Source: Elusimicrobiota bacterium (GTDB lineage Bacteria > Elusimicrobiota > Elusimicrobia > UBA1565 > UBA9628). Taken from it: DNA of 44,619 nt. Each line of letters starts with the position of its first letter. Position 1 is the first letter of the stretch. Of this stretch, positions 8,716 through 16,783 are shown one piece after another. Made by a program: the position numbers and the translations under genes. Location: the NCBI GenBank assembly GCA_016209035.1, contig JACQWX010000002.1:1-44619 (forward strand), written 5' to 3'. The notes under the pieces are model-generated. The model was not told where the DNA came from. It ran no database searches and worked only from the letters and a program-made list of their open reading frames with translations.

Positions 8716-11343
8716 CTAGGAATTCGACTCGATGGACTTGAACCAGCTCTGGATGGCGCTCGAGACCTCGCGCACCCTGGCCTCAGTGCCCTCGATGACG
8801 AGCAGGAAGTCCGAGGAGAGCCAGCCCTTGTACTCCTTGAGCTTGTAGGTGATGCCTTCCTGCTGGTCGAGGAACTTCTCCAACTCTCGCCGGACCCGGC
8901 CGCGGATCATGGCGCCGGCCGAGAAGGTCATCTTGGCCCGCGCGTTCGCGGCGCCCTCTGCGCCGACCTGGGGGACCGTCGCGGTCAGGATGTCCGTGAT
9001 GACGTGGCTGGCGTAGGTGAACAATCCCGCGGGCCCGGGGCTCTTGGGGATGGTCACCCCGTGGACCTTGGCCGCGGCGCGGATCTGGGCCTCGTGCGGG
9101 ATGTTCCCGTCGGGGTCCATGTCGTTGAGGAGGGCCTGGGCGATGGCCGTCGGGATGTCGGAGGCCTTCGTGAAGAGGGTCGGCAGGATAAGCGCCTCGG
9201 CCAGGGCCGCGCCCGCCTCCTGGCCGAGCGAGGCGATGAGGGCTTTCCGGAGCTTCCAGGCGAAGCCCATCCACACCTGGCCCTGGTCGTGGACCTGGTC
9301 GTACTCCTTGTACTGGTGGGTGTTCTCACCATGCCGGACCCAGCTCTGTTCCTGGTTCTTGAGGAAGCCCTCGCCGACGATCGGGTTGTTCGACATGAAC
9401 ATGGAGAAGATGTCTCCCCACCCTTCGCTCAGGCCCCCGTTGACGATGCCGCCGATCATGTCGTCGATGAAGTGGCCGCCCTCATGGCGGATGACCGAGG
9501 CGAAGGCGGTGTTGGCGCAGTTGGAGCTGGACCGGAAGAAGTTGAGGCTGGGCCAGCCCGGCGTGTAGTACGCGTTGCATTCGTCGTCGATGTTGGTGCG
9601 GATGCGGATCGCCCGCTCGAGGCGCTTGTCGTCGATCCCGCGGGCCTTGGCGTACTCGATGAGCCGGGTGAAGTGGTAGTAGGCGTTGACCTGGGCGATG
9701 TCCTCCTCGGAGTTGCCGGTCGGGTTGTAGACTACCGAGGCCTCCTCTCCCGGCTTGAGCGCGCCGGAGATCGACAGGGTCTTGGCGCCCTGGTTCTCCA
9801 CCTGGGCGTACTTCCCGGACAGGGTCGCGGTGAAGATGACGTCGCCCTTTTTCGTGGTGTCGGGGTCGGCCGGGTCGGCGTCGGCCTTCTTCGTCGCGTC
9901 CGCGGTGAAGCGGCCCTGGGAGTCGGTCTGGGCCTTCTGGCCGTTCGAGAGGGCGAGGTCCATGCGGCCCATGGGCAGGACGTCGGGGACGGTGTCGGCC
10001 TTGGTCGGGCCCTCGGCCACGCCGCGCCCCTCGATCTTGCCGGATGCGGTCGCCGTCTCGGCGTTCGAGCGAGCGTCCCACGCGAAGGGCGTGTTGGTGA
10101 CGACGTCGACCGCGATCATGAAGGGGAGGGTCTCGACGATGTAGAGCTGGACCGCCCGCCACATGTTCCCGATGTGGATGATCTGAGAGCCGTAGACCTC
10201 CATCTGGAGGCCCATCCGCTGGGGGTTGACGCCGAGGTAGTTGATGGCGGCGTCCCGCATCTCCGGCTCGGTGAAGCGCGGGGTCGTGTCCACCTGGACC
10301 TTCGGAAAGAGCTTGGCGGTGGAGGCGAGCACCACCGGCTTGCCCTTGATGACCTTCACGGTGAAGCCCAGGTACGAGCCCCTCACTACGTAGCCGTCCT
10401 TGGACTGCCGGAAGTAGGCGAAGATGCTGTCGGCCTGATGGCCGACGCCTTCCACGCGCTTGACGTGGACGGTCTCGAGCTCGGCGCTCGTGACGCCGTA
10501 CTTCGAGACCTGGGAGTCCACCAGAGAGCGCAGGGCGGCCTCGACCGAGGCCTCGCTGCGGGGGTCGGCCTGGAGCACGATCGGGCCCGCGTCGAAGATG
10601 CCGGGCGCCGGGGACTCGTCGACCACCTCCACGCCGTGGATGGTGTTGATATCGAGGGCGCCGTTCGCCGCTCCTTCAGGGACGTCGGGCGGAGCGTCGG
10701 GCAGAGCGCCGTTGGGAAGGAGGACGGGCTTCGACTTGCCGGTGAGGAAGGCGCCGCTGATGGCCTGAGGGCCCAAGGGTCGCCCGGAGGCGCCGGGCTG
10801 GTTGAAGCCGATCTTGGAGATGAAGGCGTTGACGAGCTTCTTGAGCTTGGAGGCGTTCTTGCCGACGCGGGACGCGCCCGTCTGCGCGCGGCCGGCTGAG
10901 AACTCGCTGACCGGGGCCGCGGACTCAGGAGTGACGGCCTGCTCGGGCGAGGCCTGGACCGGCTCGGCGGTGGGGACGGCGCCCGGGACCTGGGCCAGAG
11001 GCCCAGGAGCCGCGGCTTGGGCCGCGGCCATCTCCAGGGTCGGGATCTCGGCGGTACGAGGGGAGGGTATTGCCGAGACCTCGGCCTGAGGCAGCTCGAG
11101 CGCGGGCGCGGCCTGCAGGGTCGGGATGCCGATGCCGGATACGGTCGTCTTCAGATCCATGCCGGATGTGAGCGAGCCGACGGACGGGTTGTTGAGGGCC
11201 GGGTTGACCGAGACCACGGGGACCGCGGTCTGCACGGCGCCGGGCTTGGCGGCCTGAATCTGTAACGTCTGGGCTGAGGCTCCCGCCGGGGACAGGAGGA
11301 CAGCCAACGACAGCGCGGCTGCGGAGATCTTTGAGGGATTCAT
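8716..11343 (-). CDS. Secreted zinc metallopeptidase of the thermolysin/fungalysin (gluzincin) type
   Basis: 875 residues. The signal peptide is ISAAALSLAVLLSPAGASAQ. Residues about 25-190 are a Pro/Ala/Glu/Gln-rich linker. Residues about 215-430 resemble an FTP/PepSY-like propeptide (with TPRFTEPEMRDAAINYLGV). The catalytic region has the zinc motif RHEGGHF near residue 620 and, about 15 residues on, GGLSEGWGDIFSM, which supplies the third-ligand glutamate of the GxxEGWGD type seen in M4/M36 enzymes. The C-terminus has no recognisable domain. It is probably exported as a zymogen and activated by removal of the propeptide. The gene stands alone, with a -10 box (TAGAAT, 11350-11355) 6 bp before the ATG, implying a leaderless mRNA. 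HEGGH instead of HEYGH/HExTH, and the length, set it apart from classical M4. Confidence 0.8.
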   Translation of the reverse strand: MNPSKISAAALSLAVLLSPAGASAQTLQIQAAKPGAVQTAVPVVSVNPALNNPSVGSLTSGMDLKTTVSGIGIPTLQAAPALELPQAEVSAIPSPRTAEIPTLEMAAAQAAAPGPLAQVPGAVPTAEPVQASPEQAVTPESAAPVSEFSAGRAQTGASRVGKNASKLKKLVNAFISKIGFNQPGASGRPLGPQAISGAFLTGKSKPVLLPNGALPDAPPDVPEGAANGALDINTIHGVEVVDESPAPGIFDAGPIVLQADPRSEASVEAALRSLVDSQVSKYGVTSAELETVHVKRVEGVGHQADSIFAYFRQSKDGYVVRGSYLGFTVKVIKGKPVVLASTAKLFPKVQVDTTPRFTEPEMRDAAINYLGVNPQRMGLQMEVYGSQIIHIGNMWRAVQLYIVETLPFMIAVDVVTNTPFAWDARSNAETATASGKIEGRGVAEGPTKADTVPDVLPMGRMDLALSNGQKAQTDSQGRFTADATKKADADPADPDTTKKGDVIFTATLSGKYAQVENQGAKTLSISGALKPGEEASVVYNPTGNSEEDIAQVNAYYHFTRLIEYAKARGIDDKRLERAIRIRTNIDDECNAYYTPGWPSLNFFRSSSNCANTAFASVIRHEGGHFIDDMIGGIVNGGLSEGWGDIFSMFMSNNPIVGEGFLKNQEQSWVRHGENTHQYKEYDQVHDQGQVWMGFAWKLRKALIASLGQEAGAALAEALILPTLFTKASDIPTAIAQALLNDMDPDGNIPHEAQIRAAAKVHGVTIPKSPGPAGLFTYASHVITDILTATVPQVGAEGAANARAKMTFSAGAMIRGRVRRELEKFLDQQEGITYKLKEYKGWLSSDFLLVIEGTEARVREVSSAIQSWFKSIESNS

Positions 11344-11349
11344 GGAAGC

Positions 11350-11355
11350 ATTCTA
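11350..11355 (-). promoter_or_regulatory. -10 box TAGAAT of the metallopeptidase gene, leaderless spacing
   Basis: Reading the minus strand, TAGAAT is followed by only 6 nt and then the ATG at 11343, so transcription would begin at or next to the start codon. No convincing -35 is visible. The box is conspicuous in this GC-rich DNA. Confidence 0.5.
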
Positions 11356-11426
11356 CCGCAACTCCCTGACAGGCTCCGTGGGTCCAGGAGGCCGGAAAAA
11401 GGGAGAAATCGACCTATACTGATATG

Positions 11427-11449
11427 GGCCCTCGAGACCCGCGAGGGCC
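11427..11449 (+). other. Hairpin in the divergent region before ychF
   Basis: GGCCCTCG (11427-11434) and CGAGGGCC (11442-11449) form an 8-bp stem with a 7-nt loop. It lies downstream of a TATACT box (11414-11419) and upstream of a second -10-like box (TATCAT, 11475-11480). If the upstream promoter is used, the hairpin is in the ychF leader; it could also be a protein site. Function unknown. Confidence 0.35.
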
Positions 11450-11474
11450 TAGATGAAGGGCCTGACGGAAATAG

Positions 11475-11480
11475 TATCAT
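11475..11480 (+). promoter_or_regulatory. Candidate -10 box TATCAT of ychF, near-leaderless
   Basis: TATCAT lies 10 bp before the ATG at 11491, which would leave a leader of about 3-4 nt and no room for a Shine-Dalgarno sequence. A second box, TATACT at 11414-11419, would give a leader of about 70 nt. Confidence 0.45.
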
Positions 11481-11490
11481 CCCTCCAGTC

Positions 11491-12570
11491 ATGCAGATCG
11501 GCATCGTGGGGCTGCCCAACGTAGGCAAATCCACCGTGTTCAACGCCCTGACCACGGGCCACGCGGCCGCCTCCGACTACCCCTTCACCACCATCGAGCC
11601 CAACGTCGGGGAGGTCGGCGTGCCGGACAAGAGGCTCAGCCGGCTCACCGTCCTCTTCGGGCCCAAGAAGACCACGCCCGCCTGCGTGCGCTTCGTGGAC
11701 ATCGCGGGGTTGGTGGCCGGGGCCTCGCGCGGCGAGGGGCTGGGCAACCAGTTCCTGGGGCACATCCGGGAGGTGGACGCCATCCTGCACATGGTGCGGC
11801 TCTTCGAGTCCGAGGAGGTTGTCAACACCATGGGCGGGGTCGATCCCGGCCGCGACATCGAGGTCGTCGAGACCGAGCTGATGCTGGCGGACCTCTCGAC
11901 CGTGGAGAAGGCTCTTGAGAAGCTGGCGACGAAGGCCAGGACCGGCGACAAGGCCGCCCGCGAGATGATGCCGGTCTTGGACGTTCTCAAGACCGGCCTG
12001 TCTAGCGGGAAGCCGGCGCGGGTTTTGGGCCGAGACGCGAGGCTCATCAAGGATATCCACCTCTTAACCGCGAAGCCCGTCCTCTTCCTGGGCAACATCG
12101 GTGAGAAGGCGGACGCCGGCCATGTCGAGGCGCTCGCGCGACTCGCGCAAGAGCGGAGCAGCGAAAGCGTCTGTTTATCCGGCAAGGTCGAGGCCGAGAT
12201 CGTCGAGCTTCCTGAGGCCGAGCGGGCGGTCTTCCTCAAGGAGATGGGGCTCGATTCCTCGGGCCTCGAACGGGTCATCGCGGCGGCGTTCCGGCTCTTG
12301 CGCCTGCGCAGCTTCTTCACGGTCCGGGGAGAGGAAGTGCGCGCGACCACCGTGCCGGCCGGGACCAAGGCGCCCCAAGCCGCGGGCGCCATCCACACGG
12401 ACTTCGAGCGCGGGTTCATCAAGGCGGACGTCTACAGGTTCGAGGACATCGACCGGTACGGGGATGCGGCGGTCCTGCGCGAGAAGGGTCTGATCCGCTC
12501 GGAAGGCCGGGACTACGAGGTCCAGGATGGCGACGTCTGCTTCTTCAAGTTCTCCCCCTCAAGCCCATGA
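11491..12570 (+). CDS. ychF: Ribosome-binding ATPase/GTPase YchF (OLA1 family)
   Basis: 359 residues, the normal length for YchF. The P-loop GLPNVGKST is at residues 7-15, followed by the switch region with SDYPFTTIEPNVG and the G3 motif DIAGLV. The G4 position reads NIGE rather than the NKxD of true GTPases, as expected for this ATP-preferring family. The alpha-helical insert is in the middle, and the C-terminal TGS domain ends in GDVCFFKFS, close to the usual YchF ending. The protein binds ribosomes and is linked to stress and translation quality control. The start ATG directly precedes the P-loop strand and needs no extension. It is divergent from the metallopeptidase gene and precedes tRNA-Arg. 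Confidence 0.95.
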   Translation: MQIGIVGLPNVGKSTVFNALTTGHAAASDYPFTTIEPNVGEVGVPDKRLSRLTVLFGPKKTTPACVRFVDIAGLVAGASRGEGLGNQFLGHIREVDAILHMVRLFESEEVVNTMGGVDPGRDIEVVETELMLADLSTVEKALEKLATKARTGDKAAREMMPVLDVLKTGLSSGKPARVLGRDARLIKDIHLLTAKPVLFLGNIGEKADAGHVEALARLAQERSSESVCLSGKVEAEIVELPEAERAVFLKEMGLDSSGLERVIAAAFRLLRLRSFFTVRGEEVRATTVPAGTKAPQAAGAIHTDFERGFIKADVYRFEDIDRYGDAAVLREKGLIRSEGRDYEVQDGDVCFFKFSPSSP

Positions 12571-12617
12571 GCGCCGCGGCGTTCGACCCGTTCCCCCATA
12601 CGCCGCACGTGGAAACC

Positions 12618-12635
12618 GCGGCGCTCCTGCGCCGC
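12618..12635 (+). terminator. GC hairpin after ychF, possible terminator
   Basis: GCGGCGC-tcct-GCGCCGC forms a perfect 7-bp stem with a 4-nt loop, 48 bp after the ychF stop and 16 bp before the tRNA -10 box. There is no T-tract, so intrinsic termination is uncertain. Confidence 0.35.
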
Positions 12636-12650
12636 CGAGGATGAATAAGC

Positions 12651-12656
12651 TATAAT
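12651..12656 (+). promoter_or_regulatory. -10 box TATAAT of tRNA-Arg
   Basis: A perfect TATAAT hexamer lies 17 bp before the first base of the mature tRNA, implying a 5' leader of about 10 nt to be trimmed by RNase P. No clear -35 is seen. Confidence 0.6.
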
Positions 12657-12673
12657 CATGCCCCGCAGTCCTC

Positions 12674-12745
12674 GCGCTCGTAACACAATGGATAGTGTAC
12701 CGGCCTGCGAAGCCGGGTATCCAGGTTCGATTCCTGGCGAGCGCA
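12674..12745 (+). tRNA. tRNA-Arg(GCG)
   Basis: A complete cloverleaf: acceptor stem GCGCTCG/CGAGCGC (12674-12680 with 12738-12744), D stem ACAC/GTGT, anticodon stem CCGGC/GCCGG with loop CTGCGAA, a 4-nt variable loop, T stem CCAGG/CCTGG with loop TTCGATT, and discriminator A at 12745. The anticodon GCG (12707-12709) reads the arginine codons CGC and CGU. The A after GG in the D loop matches the A20 arginine identity element. CCA is not encoded. Most bacteria use anticodon ACG (edited to ICG by TadA) for this codon box, so GCG is unusual. The next gene begins 14 bp downstream and may share the transcript. Confidence 0.93.
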
Positions 12746-12758
12746 AGCCGTTTTCCGG

Positions 12759-15545
12759 ATGATGCTCAGGCGCATCGCGGTCACGGGGGCGGCGTTCCTG
12801 ATCCTCGCCGTCGCGGCATGGCGTCTGCCGCCTTCGATCGGCGCCGGCAACCTGGGCGACACCTCGTACGGCGAAGAGGGCAGAGCCCTGAGGTACGGGC
12901 TTCCTGCCGAGCTCAATCACCTGCCTCTGGCGAGCGTCTCGGCCGCGCTCCTCTTCGAACCGGGAGAAGCGCCTGGCCCGCGGAGCGGGAGGATGGCCGC
13001 GGCGTGGAGCGTCTGGGTCCTGACCGTCGCCCTTGGCGGGCTCCTGGCCGGACCCTGGGGCGCGGCCGCGGCCGGGATCGTCTTGTCGGCGGCCGCGTCC
13101 GAATGGACCGGCTTCAACCTTCCGCAGACCGGCTTGAGCGTCCTCATCCTGTCGGCCGCGGGCCTCATGGTCTGGCGCAGCCACGGTCCCGGCTTGGGAC
13201 GGACCATCCTGCTGGCGCTCGGCCTGGGCGCATGCCTGCTGTATCGTTCCTCCATGTCGTTCTTCCCTCCCGTCCTGGGCCTGTGGGTGGCGATGGCGGC
13301 CAAGGCCGGACCGTCCCAAGGGCGGCGGCCCTTGAGGCGGGCTTGGCTGCACGGCGCGGTCCTGTGCCTGGCGCCCTATGTCCTTCTCATCCCATGGACA
13401 TGGGCGCAGAGGGCCGCGGGGAACGGGATCGTCTTGTTCGAGAGGGGGCAGGCCCGATCCAACTTCGCGGTCGGGGCCCTGGGCATGCCTTTCTGCATCG
13501 AGGGCGAATGGCGGTCGTTCCTGCCCGACCCGGGGCCTGACGGGGACCGGGGCGAGAGGGTATGGGGTTGGGGCCTTTCCGAGATCGGCCGCCACCCCGG
13601 CCGGACCGCGGCCGCCGTGTGGACCCGGATCGCGTTCGTCATCGGGCTGCATCCGTGGCTCGTCGCCCTCGCCGGGGCGGCCGTCTGGCTGGGCCGACGC
13701 CGGCCCGGCGTCCTGGAGACCGCTCTCCTGGCGGCCTGCTTCGTGGGCGTCCATGTGGTCATGGCCGTGAAGGACGACTACTTCCGACCGTTGTGGCCCG
13801 TGCTGGCGGCGCTGACGGCCGGAGGCGCGGTCGTCCCGCCTTGCGGGACAGTCCCTTCCTGTGAGAGATTGGAAGGGGACGAGGCCGGAGGCCGAGCGCC
13901 GCCCGCGCCATCAGGAAACGCGTGGGCGGCAGGCGGCGCGCTTTGGGCGGCCGCGCCCCTGCTTGCGCTCGCCTTGGCCGCGGCGTTGGTCGGCTATGCG
14001 CAGTCTGCCCTGGTCCGGCATGCGCTACGGGTCAAAACGGTCTTCCCGGAGGAGGTCGTCGCGGCGGCTCTCTCCAGGCGTTCCGGCGATCCATGGCTCT
14101 GGGCGAAGCACGGCGAGGCCAGGCTCGATGCGGGAGACACCGCGGGGGCGGCCGAGGCGTTCTCGCGTGCGACGGCTCTCAGGCCGGGGCAGCCGAGGTG
14201 GACCTTGCTGCGGGCCTGGCTCAAGGCGCTCTCGGGGAGCGGACGGGAACTCGACGGCATGACTTTCGATCCCCGGGACGCCGGCCTCGACACCAGGCTG
14301 GACCTGCATCTCTTGAAGGCCCATGCAGCGCTGAGAAGCGGCCGGCGCGCCGACATGCGCAGGCAGCTCGTCTTGGCGGTCGAACTCCAGGACCGCGATT
14401 TCACCCGGCTGACGATGGCGGCGAAGCCCGTGTCGGAGGATGTCCTCTCGATGATGCGGCCGCAGGCCCCCGAGATCCTCAACCGGCTGCACGCGAACCT
14501 CGGGGGCCTGCCCGCGTCCGAGCGGCTGGCCATGCTCGAAGTCCTCTCGGAGCTTCGGCCGTCCCATTGCGGCTACCTGCTCCAAGCGGCAGGCGCCGCG
14601 GCCGAGAGCGGGCGTCGCGGCCGGGCCTTGGCGGCGCTTTCCAGAGCCGAGGCCCGCTGCGGCCGAGTCGACGATCGGCGGCGCGTAGCGAGGACCTACC
14701 ACGCGCTCAAGGAGTCCCGGCGCGCGCTGGCCCTGTGCGAGGCCGTGGCGCGCCGGCGCCCGGAGCGCGCCGGCGTGTGGGTCGAGTGCGCCGAGACCGC
14801 GGCCGGCGCCAAGGAATCCAAAGCGGCGCAGGTCGCCTTGCGCCGCGCCGAAGCCTTGAGCCCCAGCGAGGAGGAACTGCGCCGCATAGCCTCCGTGCAC
14901 CGGATGCTCGGGGCTGCCGGCCGGGCTTTCGAGCTGAGCGGCGCGCTGGCGCGGCGCAACCCCGACCGCGCGGCGCCGTGGGTCGAATTCGCCGCGGCCG
15001 GAGCGGCCGTGGGGCGGCGGAAGGAGGCGCTGGAGGGCCTGGACCGCGCCGAGGCCCTGCATCCGGCGGAAGACGAGCTGGCCCTGATGGCCGCGACATA
15101 CCGGGCCCTGGGAGAGCACGGCCAGGCGATGAGGCTCTACAGGGGCTTGATGTCGCGCCGGCCCCTCGCCAAGGAGGAGAGGCACAAGGTCGCGTTGACC
15201 TATCAGGCCTTGGGTGAGCACGGCCTTTGCCTGCGCGGTCTCGAGGATCTCACCCGCGATCATCCCCGCGAGGCGCAGTTCTGGAGCGACCGCGGCGTGT
15301 GCGCCCTCCTCTCGGGCGAGAAGGCGGCGGCCATGAGGCACTTCGGCAAGGCCTTGGAACTCGACCCGTGGTTCCTGCCCGCGGTCTGGAGCCGGGGTTC
15401 GATCCTCGCGGCGGAGGGGCGGCCGGAGGAGGCCTCGAGGCTCTATGACCGGGCTCTCTCGCGGCCGACGCCGGAGCGCTGGGCCGAGTTGCGGGCCCGG
15501 ATCGAGGCCGGCCGCAAGGCCCTCCGGTCTCCCGGGACCCCCTGA
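12759..15545 (+). CDS. Polytopic membrane protein with C-terminal TPR domain (possibly GT-C-like)
   Basis: 928 residues. The N-terminal 430 residues contain roughly eight hydrophobic helices (for example LILAVAAWRLP, VLTVALGGLLAG, PLLALALAAALVGYAQS) with long loops. The layout recalls GT-C/PMT-type glycosyltransferases, but the catalytic acidic loop motif was not confidently identified. Residues from about 440 to the end are TPR-like helical repeats, including LDRAEALHPAEDELALMAATYRALGEHGQA-type units (first 20 residues LDRAEALHPAEDELALMAAT). They may be cytoplasmic or periplasmic. At residues 375-394 an inserted 60-bp palindromic element encodes an Ala/Gly/Pro-rich loop just before the last membrane helix. 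ATG 12759 or 12762 could start translation. The gene lies 14 bp after tRNA-Arg. Envelope glycan assembly is only a guess. Confidence 0.65.
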   Translation: MMLRRIAVTGAAFLILAVAAWRLPPSIGAGNLGDTSYGEEGRALRYGLPAELNHLPLASVSAALLFEPGEAPGPRSGRMAAAWSVWVLTVALGGLLAGPWGAAAAGIVLSAAASEWTGFNLPQTGLSVLILSAAGLMVWRSHGPGLGRTILLALGLGACLLYRSSMSFFPPVLGLWVAMAAKAGPSQGRRPLRRAWLHGAVLCLAPYVLLIPWTWAQRAAGNGIVLFERGQARSNFAVGALGMPFCIEGEWRSFLPDPGPDGDRGERVWGWGLSEIGRHPGRTAAAVWTRIAFVIGLHPWLVALAGAAVWLGRRRPGVLETALLAACFVGVHVVMAVKDDYFRPLWPVLAALTAGGAVVPPCGTVPSCERLEGDEAGGRAPPAPSGNAWAAGGALWAAAPLLALALAAALVGYAQSALVRHALRVKTVFPEEVVAAALSRRSGDPWLWAKHGEARLDAGDTAGAAEAFSRATALRPGQPRWTLLRAWLKALSGSGRELDGMTFDPRDAGLDTRLDLHLLKAHAALRSGRRADMRRQLVLAVELQDRDFTRLTMAAKPVSEDVLSMMRPQAPEILNRLHANLGGLPASERLAMLEVLSELRPSHCGYLLQAAGAAAESGRRGRALAALSRAEARCGRVDDRRRVARTYHALKESRRALALCEAVARRRPERAGVWVECAETAAGAKESKAAQVALRRAEALSPSEEELRRIASVHRMLGAAGRAFELSGALARRNPDRAAPWVEFAAAGAAVGRRKEALEGLDRAEALHPAEDELALMAATYRALGEHGQAMRLYRGLMSRRPLAKEERHKVALTYQALGEHGLCLRGLEDLTRDHPREAQFWSDRGVCALLSGEKAAAMRHFGKALELDPWFLPAVWSRGSILAAEGRPEEASRLYDRALSRPTPERWAELRARIEAGRKALRSPGTP
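13881..13940 (+). repeat. Palindromic coding repeat, copy A (in frame in the membrane/TPR gene)
   Basis: 60 bp, 52/60 identical to copy C (36478-36537, inverted) and 49/60 to copy B (22277-22336), all without gaps. It can fold with GCCGCCC pairing GGGCGGC around a loop that contains CCATCAGGAAA. It encodes EAGGRAPPAPSGNAWAAGGA, in the same frame as copy B. Just upstream, two more hairpins (GTCCCGC/GCGGGAC at 13851-13870, then GTCCCTTCC/GGAAGGGGAC) extend the structured stretch, so the insertion may begin near 13850. Confidence 0.8.
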
Positions 15546-15564
15546 TTTTCCCGGGTGGTCCTTC

Positions 15565-15570
15565 TATACT
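15565..15570 (+). promoter_or_regulatory. -10 box TATACT before the HEYTH-protein gene
   Basis: TATACT lies 39 bp before the ATG at 15610. It is followed by a good Shine-Dalgarno (AGGAGGGG at 15600-15607), so this gene would have an ordinary leader. Confidence 0.5.
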
Positions 15571-15609
15571 TGGGGGGAGAAGCGGGTGAGCCGGCGTCCA
15601 GGAGGGGCC

Positions 15610-16664
15610 ATGAGGATCAAGCGGCGGCCGTTCGTCGTCTTCGCGGCGGGGTTGGGTCTGTCCGTGCTCGCCTGCCCTGCCGTGTTCCCGGCCGATGAGG
15701 GCATGGGCGAGTTCAAGCCCGACGCGTCGGGCATCGGCAAGTTCAAGCCCACGACCTCCGTTCCCGCGGCCGGGTTGAAGGCCGGGATCCAGGCCGATGC
15801 CCCGGTGATCAGCGGCGACGTGGACTTGGCGCCTTTCTTCAAGCGGCTGGAGGACCTTGGGTTCGACACCGCGGAGATCAGGGCGGTCACCAGGGAGATC
15901 GAGGTCTTCTTCCGCGCGCCCAGCGGCGACGCCGAGGCGGAGTGGGGGTACATCCTCGACAACCTGTACATCCCGGACAGCTTCAAGCAGGAAGGCGCCA
16001 GGAAGATCCGCTACGACCTCAAGTCAAACGAGATCGACACTTTGATCCATGAGTACACGCACGCGACGCGCGACGTCGCGGTGTCCGAGGACTCCCCGAA
16101 GGGCACGCCTTCCCACGCCCACTACAAGGCGGTGGAGGCGATCTGGGGGAATCTGCGCTCCCGCGCCCTCTTGTACCGCTACGCCTGGATGAAGGCGGAC
16201 GAGGTCTCCGGCTACTTCATGGGCGCCGCCATCGGCAGCGTGTTCGAGGCGGTGGAGGACATCGTATTCTACAACAAGATCCTCGGCGGCTCCGAGGCCG
16301 CGACCAGGAGGCCAACCGTTTGGGCGGGACCCTGCTGGTCCCGACCAAGGAGACCGCCAAGAATCCCTGGGAGAAGGGCTTCCTGGAGCGCCGCGTGAAC
16401 AGGCCCTTCGGCGGGAACAGGGTCTACGACTCCGCCATGTTCAAGGACAACTCCTTGTCGAGCCCGGCGTACATCCATTGGGACGAGACGCAGTGGGTGA
16501 AGGACCTCATGTATCAGAACATCCTGGGCTTGAAGCCCCCCAAGGACGTCCCCGATCTCCTGGGGCGGCTCAACACCCTGGACAACGACTGGATCAGGGG
16601 CGTGCGCGCCGAGGTCGCCAAGGCCCGGCTGGAGAGCGCCAAGAAAGCCGGCAAGCCGAAGTAG
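15610..16664 (+). CDS. Exported HEYTH-motif putative zinc peptidase, broken by a one-base frameshift
   Basis: Read as one gene of about 351 residues. The N-terminus is a signal peptide or lipoprotein-like leader (FVVFAAGLGLSVLACPAVF). A zincin motif LIHEYTH lies at residues 147-151, with further acidic residues downstream (EAVEDIVFYNK). The first frame runs from 15610 and loses sense after about 16302. The other frame continues with DQEANRLGGTLLVPTKETAK to 16664. Adding one G at GCG|ACC (16302) joins them smoothly, so a single G is missing relative to an intact ancestor, through mutation or sequencing error. Peptidase activity is inferred from HExxH alone; I do not recognise the family. A promoter and a strong Shine-Dalgarno precede the ATG. 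Confidence 0.65.
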
Positions 16665-16757
16665 CGCGCAGGGCCCTCTTCGAACGCCGCGCGGGCGAAC
16701 CCCTCGGGCTCCGTGCCCGTCCCCGACGGCTGACGCAGATCCACCCCCGCCGAATTT

Positions 16758-16765
16758 TATAGAAT
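16758..16765 (+). promoter_or_regulatory. -10 region TATAGAAT before uvrD/pcrA
   Basis: TATAGA and TAGAAT overlap here, 18-20 bp before the GTG start at 16784, leaving a leader of about 12 nt without a Shine-Dalgarno sequence. Confidence 0.45.
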
Positions 16766-16783
16766 AAAGCCTGATTCCCGGTC

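Noticed and set aside
8783..10899. Long open frames on both strands across the metallopeptidase gene
   Set aside because: High GC keeps antisense frames open. Only the minus frame with signal peptide and HEGGH is protein-like; the others are Arg/Gly/Pro-rich shadows.
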